This document shows positions 61,009 to 64,000 of a stretch of DNA of 64,000 bases, piece by piece. How positions within the stretch are numbered: the stretch's first letter is position 1; each line of letters opens with the position of its first letter. The stretch lies in contig CM074144.1 of assembly GCA_037178625.1 (NCBI GenBank), positions 930,001 to 994,000 of the forward strand. Direction: 5' to 3'. The position numbers and the translations under genes were made by a program. Source of the stretch: Skeletonema tropicum (Eukaryota > Bacillariophyta > Thalassiosirophyceae > Thalassiosirales > Thalassiosiraceae). The notes beneath the pieces are model-generated. The model was not told where the DNA came from. It saw only the letters and a list, made by a program, of their open reading frames with translations, and did not search any database.

Positions 61009-64000
61009 ATGCAATCCGCACATTCTCAGGATATTAACAACGATAACAGTGGCAGGAGGTCGTCACCAAGCACCAATCTACTAATGAATCCTGGTAATCC
61101 TGGTCCTGCTTCTTCCTCTGGTGCGTGTTTGTCAACCTCCACCTCCACAAACATGCAACATCCGCATGACACAGGCGCTGCTCATAGCGTAATGCCACAT
61201 TACAACAGCAACTTCGCCACTTTGTTTCCTCCTCTGCCATCTTCCAACAATCAGTGGCCAAGTTATAATCATCATCAGCTTCAGCATCTTTTTCCCATCA
61301 ATTTTCGACCACCTGCACCTTTTCTCAATCAAGCATCGCTTTTTCAAAACCAACAGCAACAGCAACATCTAATTCCTCAACAAAACCCAAGCGAACCTAT
61401 TGATATGACGATGCAAAACGGTCTGACTGGCACCATTGATATGCCCACCAACACAACCACAACAACTTCACCAACTGAAGAGGCAGAATTAGATTTGGCC
61501 ACCAATACATCCACTAATACCTCCACTGCCACTGCACCTTTTAACAACAACGATGTGTTTCCATCGGAACAACTCTTCAAACAAGCAGTGGAAGATTATT
61601 GCGTGACTGTGCGGATGTTTCCTAAACAAAAAAAGACAGAAAACAAAAGAACGCAAGCAGATAATTACATTAGCTATCGATACACCTGTCCTAGATCAGG
61701 AACCCACAAGTCACAAAAGAAAGAAGGGATCAAGGGTGCCCGGCCAACTCGTCAGTCTCTGAAGACTGGCTGTGAGTGGCACATCAGTGCTGCACGTGAA
61801 AGAATGCCTAATGACGCATGCCGTAATGATGAAATTGTCCGTATAACATCTGTCTCTCTAGAGCATACAAACGGTTGTAATGGTGGAGATGACCAGGAGA
61901 TGATTTTCGCATTACGGAAGAGAGCAGGGAGAACATATCCTGACTATGCTTTAGCGCACCTACGTAAAGAAGTGAAAGCGCGTAGATATGGCACTGATGA
62001 TGTCAAAAGTTGGTTGATTCAATCAGGATTTCTGGATGCAACACTGGAAGAGGCTACCAATTTGCGTTACAGACTTCTAAATGATGAGCCCATAAAAAAT
62101 TGGAAACCAAATGAGTGCTCTAAGGAGGAGATAGGTCAATGGACTGACTATCTTCATAACGAAGACTTAGCAAATGAGATTTCTGCCGGGAGTAAAGACA
62201 GCATTGATAACCTGCTAATGTTGCATAGAGGTTTAAAGGAAGAAGTAGATGGATATGACAGTCGAGTTACAACTGATTCAGAACACAGATTCAGTGGAAC
62301 TGCATGGCAGACTGGTAGGATGAGGGCAAGACTTCTCAGACATGGTGCTATGATATTCATTGATGACACAAGGAGTGGTGTCAATACAAGCAACTTTTGC
62401 TTTTGGAATGTTATGGTTTCAGATCATGAAGGCAAATCTCAAACTGTAATGGGAGCAATGACTATGTGTGCTAGCAATGAAGCTGTATCGTGGGTGCTGC
62501 AAAGCCTTGTTACTATGTCACCCTTTGCTGCTGAAATTGTGAAAGCCACCATGTCAGATTTGGGTAAGTATACAACACCATTGTTCATGTGTGCATCTCA
62601 ACATCATGCAAGGAGCTGCTTACGACCGAATTCTTTGTTGTTTTTGTAGGAGTTGGTGTGGAGCCTATACAACGATTTCTCCCTTCTGTCACATTCTTTG
62701 GTGCCTGTACATGGCATATTATGAGACTAGATTTCCCTCGTAATTTGAAACACATCCCAGGCTATGCGGATTGCAAGTCCTTTGTGTATCAACATCTGGT
62801 GAAGAACACCACATGTAAACAGGAATGGGATGTTCGCTTGAATGAAGCATGCCGCAAATGGCCAGGGGCTGCAGAATATCTTCAGCAACTTTCCCTTTAT
62901 AAAGAGCGGTGGGGGAATCCTTGGAGAATTGAGAATTTCACACTGGATATGGAGGCAAGTTCCGTTGTCGAGGGATCATTCTCAGCGTTCCAACGTCATC
63001 TTGGAGGACAAGTTCATTCTTTTACTGGTGTCGTCCAGCAACACCTTCAGAAAGATGAGGATAAGACTTCTGAGGAACGAAAGCAAAGAGTCAAAGCACG
63101 AGTTGCAGTCTACGATGATGATGTCCAAGGCATGCGAACAAAAGCGGCTCAAGAATGTTCGATGAAATGTTCTGTCAAAGTTGTGGATAACTTCATCAAG
63201 ACAAACCTAGAAGCTCAAGAGTACTCATATGAGGAAATGGCAGTACTGTCTGCTGAGCAACAGGCAAGAGGTGTGACTAAGGCATATTTGGTTTATTTAA
63301 AAGGTCCAGATAGAGTGACACAACCAAGGAGGGTTGTAGAATTCAGAGACGGTGTGTATTACTGCATGTGGTGCAAAAGGGACATCAACAGTGGACAGCC
63401 ATGCAAGCACATCCAACGAGTATGCGATTTTGAATTCAATGAGTCACAGTTTCACAATCATTGGAAACTTAATGATACCGAAGTGAAGTCAATCCCTGCA
63501 ATTTCTCCAGCACCACAAAGAAATGGTGGTTCTTCCATTGATGACACTCCTGCAGCAGATTTTGGGGGTGCCGATTTTGATCTGCCAGATGAGAAGGGAG
63601 TCGTTGGTGCAGTTGAGCTGCATACTAATGCAACAGATAATGTACAAGTTGCTGGCGGTGAAGGTGTAGGGGAATTTGTGTCAGATCTTGTTGCCAACCC
63701 ATTGATTGCAAAACGTTATACAGCAAAGAAAGCGAAACGTTTGAATTCGACTCAAATGCACAATATTCTGTTGGACAAATTCAAACAGCTTGCCAGTACT
63801 GCATCGCGCAGCAACGAAACATACCAGAAGCTTTTGCCAGTTGTGAATTACATGATTGCTAATATTCAAAATGTCGGGGAAGAAGAATTAAAAGGAGCAG
63901 CTGCGTCGTACCTTGATCTTACAGTTGCGGATGGTAAGAATAACATCAACAACCCTCAAGGCATCCTTCCTTCTACAAGGAAACGGGGCGAAGGTGGAAC
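61009..64000 (+). CDS. MULE transposase, copy 2, 3' end outside window
   Basis: Exon 1 61009-62563, intron 62564-62649, exon 2 from 62650 to beyond the window. Compared with copy 1, three amino-acid differences are visible: Leu to Ile at EP(L/I)DMTMQNG, Ser to Thr at SLV(S/T)MSPF, Ala to Val at EWD(A/V)RLNE. DDE and SWIM residues are unchanged, and no stop or frame break is seen, so this copy is probably functional too. Domain description as for copy 1. Confidence 0.9.

Larger units (their letters stand above)
60745..64000. mobile_element. second MULE copy, right end outside window
   Basis: From GGGAGGGGCTACGTTGGG at 60745 the sequence follows copy 1 base for base, apart from the CT tract and a few substitutions, to the window end. 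It interrupts the LINE. Its right TIR and target duplication are beyond the window; the expected duplicated 9-mer is GCGGATTGT (60736-60744). Confidence 0.95.

Overview
The window reads as nuclear DNA of a photosynthetic stramenopile, most likely a diatom. Genes carry GT-AG introns of about 85-195 nt. Several predicted proteins start with a signal peptide followed by an ASAFAP-like motif (for example VSAFAPP at 40915-41340), the plastid-import signature of algae with secondary red plastids. A diatom-type cyclin and a secreted repeat protein fit the same picture. Species cannot be fixed by eye.

Layout. 0-6 kb: an AlkB-like dioxygenase cut by the window edge, gene-poor DNA, then a secreted two-repeat protein. 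6.8-14.6 kb: a plastid-targeted insulysin-type M16 peptidase, a broken LRR gene and a plastid-targeted NTF2-like protein. 15.4-20.0 kb: a Copia-type LTR element with wrecked pol but identical LTRs, its 3' LTR split by a 1.75-kb inverted-repeat transposon, sitting just upstream of an FAD/NAD(P)-dependent oxidoreductase (20.2-21.9 kb). 21.9-25.9 kb: an intact LRR paralogue inserted between ~300-bp direct repeats made from the 3' end of an alpha/beta hydrolase, followed by the hydrolase itself. 26.8-32.4 kb: a cyclin, a Tc1/mariner-like element whose transposase lacks its catalytic core, a LINE stub, a pseudogene of the secreted protein and an array of GAATCCTAGGATTC palindromes. 32.5-39.1 kb: class 2 dihydroorotate dehydrogenase (+) convergent with a seven-exon PDR/ABCG transporter (-). 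40.9-49.0 kb: two divergent plastid-protein genes separated by a complete 5.55-kb Mutator-like element (MULE). 49.7-50.4 kb: one unrecognised gene. 51.3-60.7 kb: a LINE on the minus strand, disrupted at its 5' end by a second, almost identical MULE that runs off the window.

Most interesting systems. (1) The MULE carries two convergent genes: a spliced SWIM/zinc-knuckle transposase and a 444-aa protein with HxD...H...R spacing like a 2-oxoglutarate/Fe(II) dioxygenase, reminiscent of the TET/JBP class of DNA-base oxidases. (2) The LINE packs endonuclease, reverse transcriptase, RNase H and a C-terminal Ulp1-type cysteine protease into one 2451-aa ORF, coupled to ORF1 by a TAATG stop-start overlap. 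(3) The mobile elements cluster in promoter regions of host genes.

Caution: five host genes (AlkB, secreted repeat protein, M16 peptidase, LRR copy 1, FAD oxidoreductase) contain one or more single-base frame breaks. Either the assembly has uncorrected indels or these alleles are decaying; the sequence alone does not decide.
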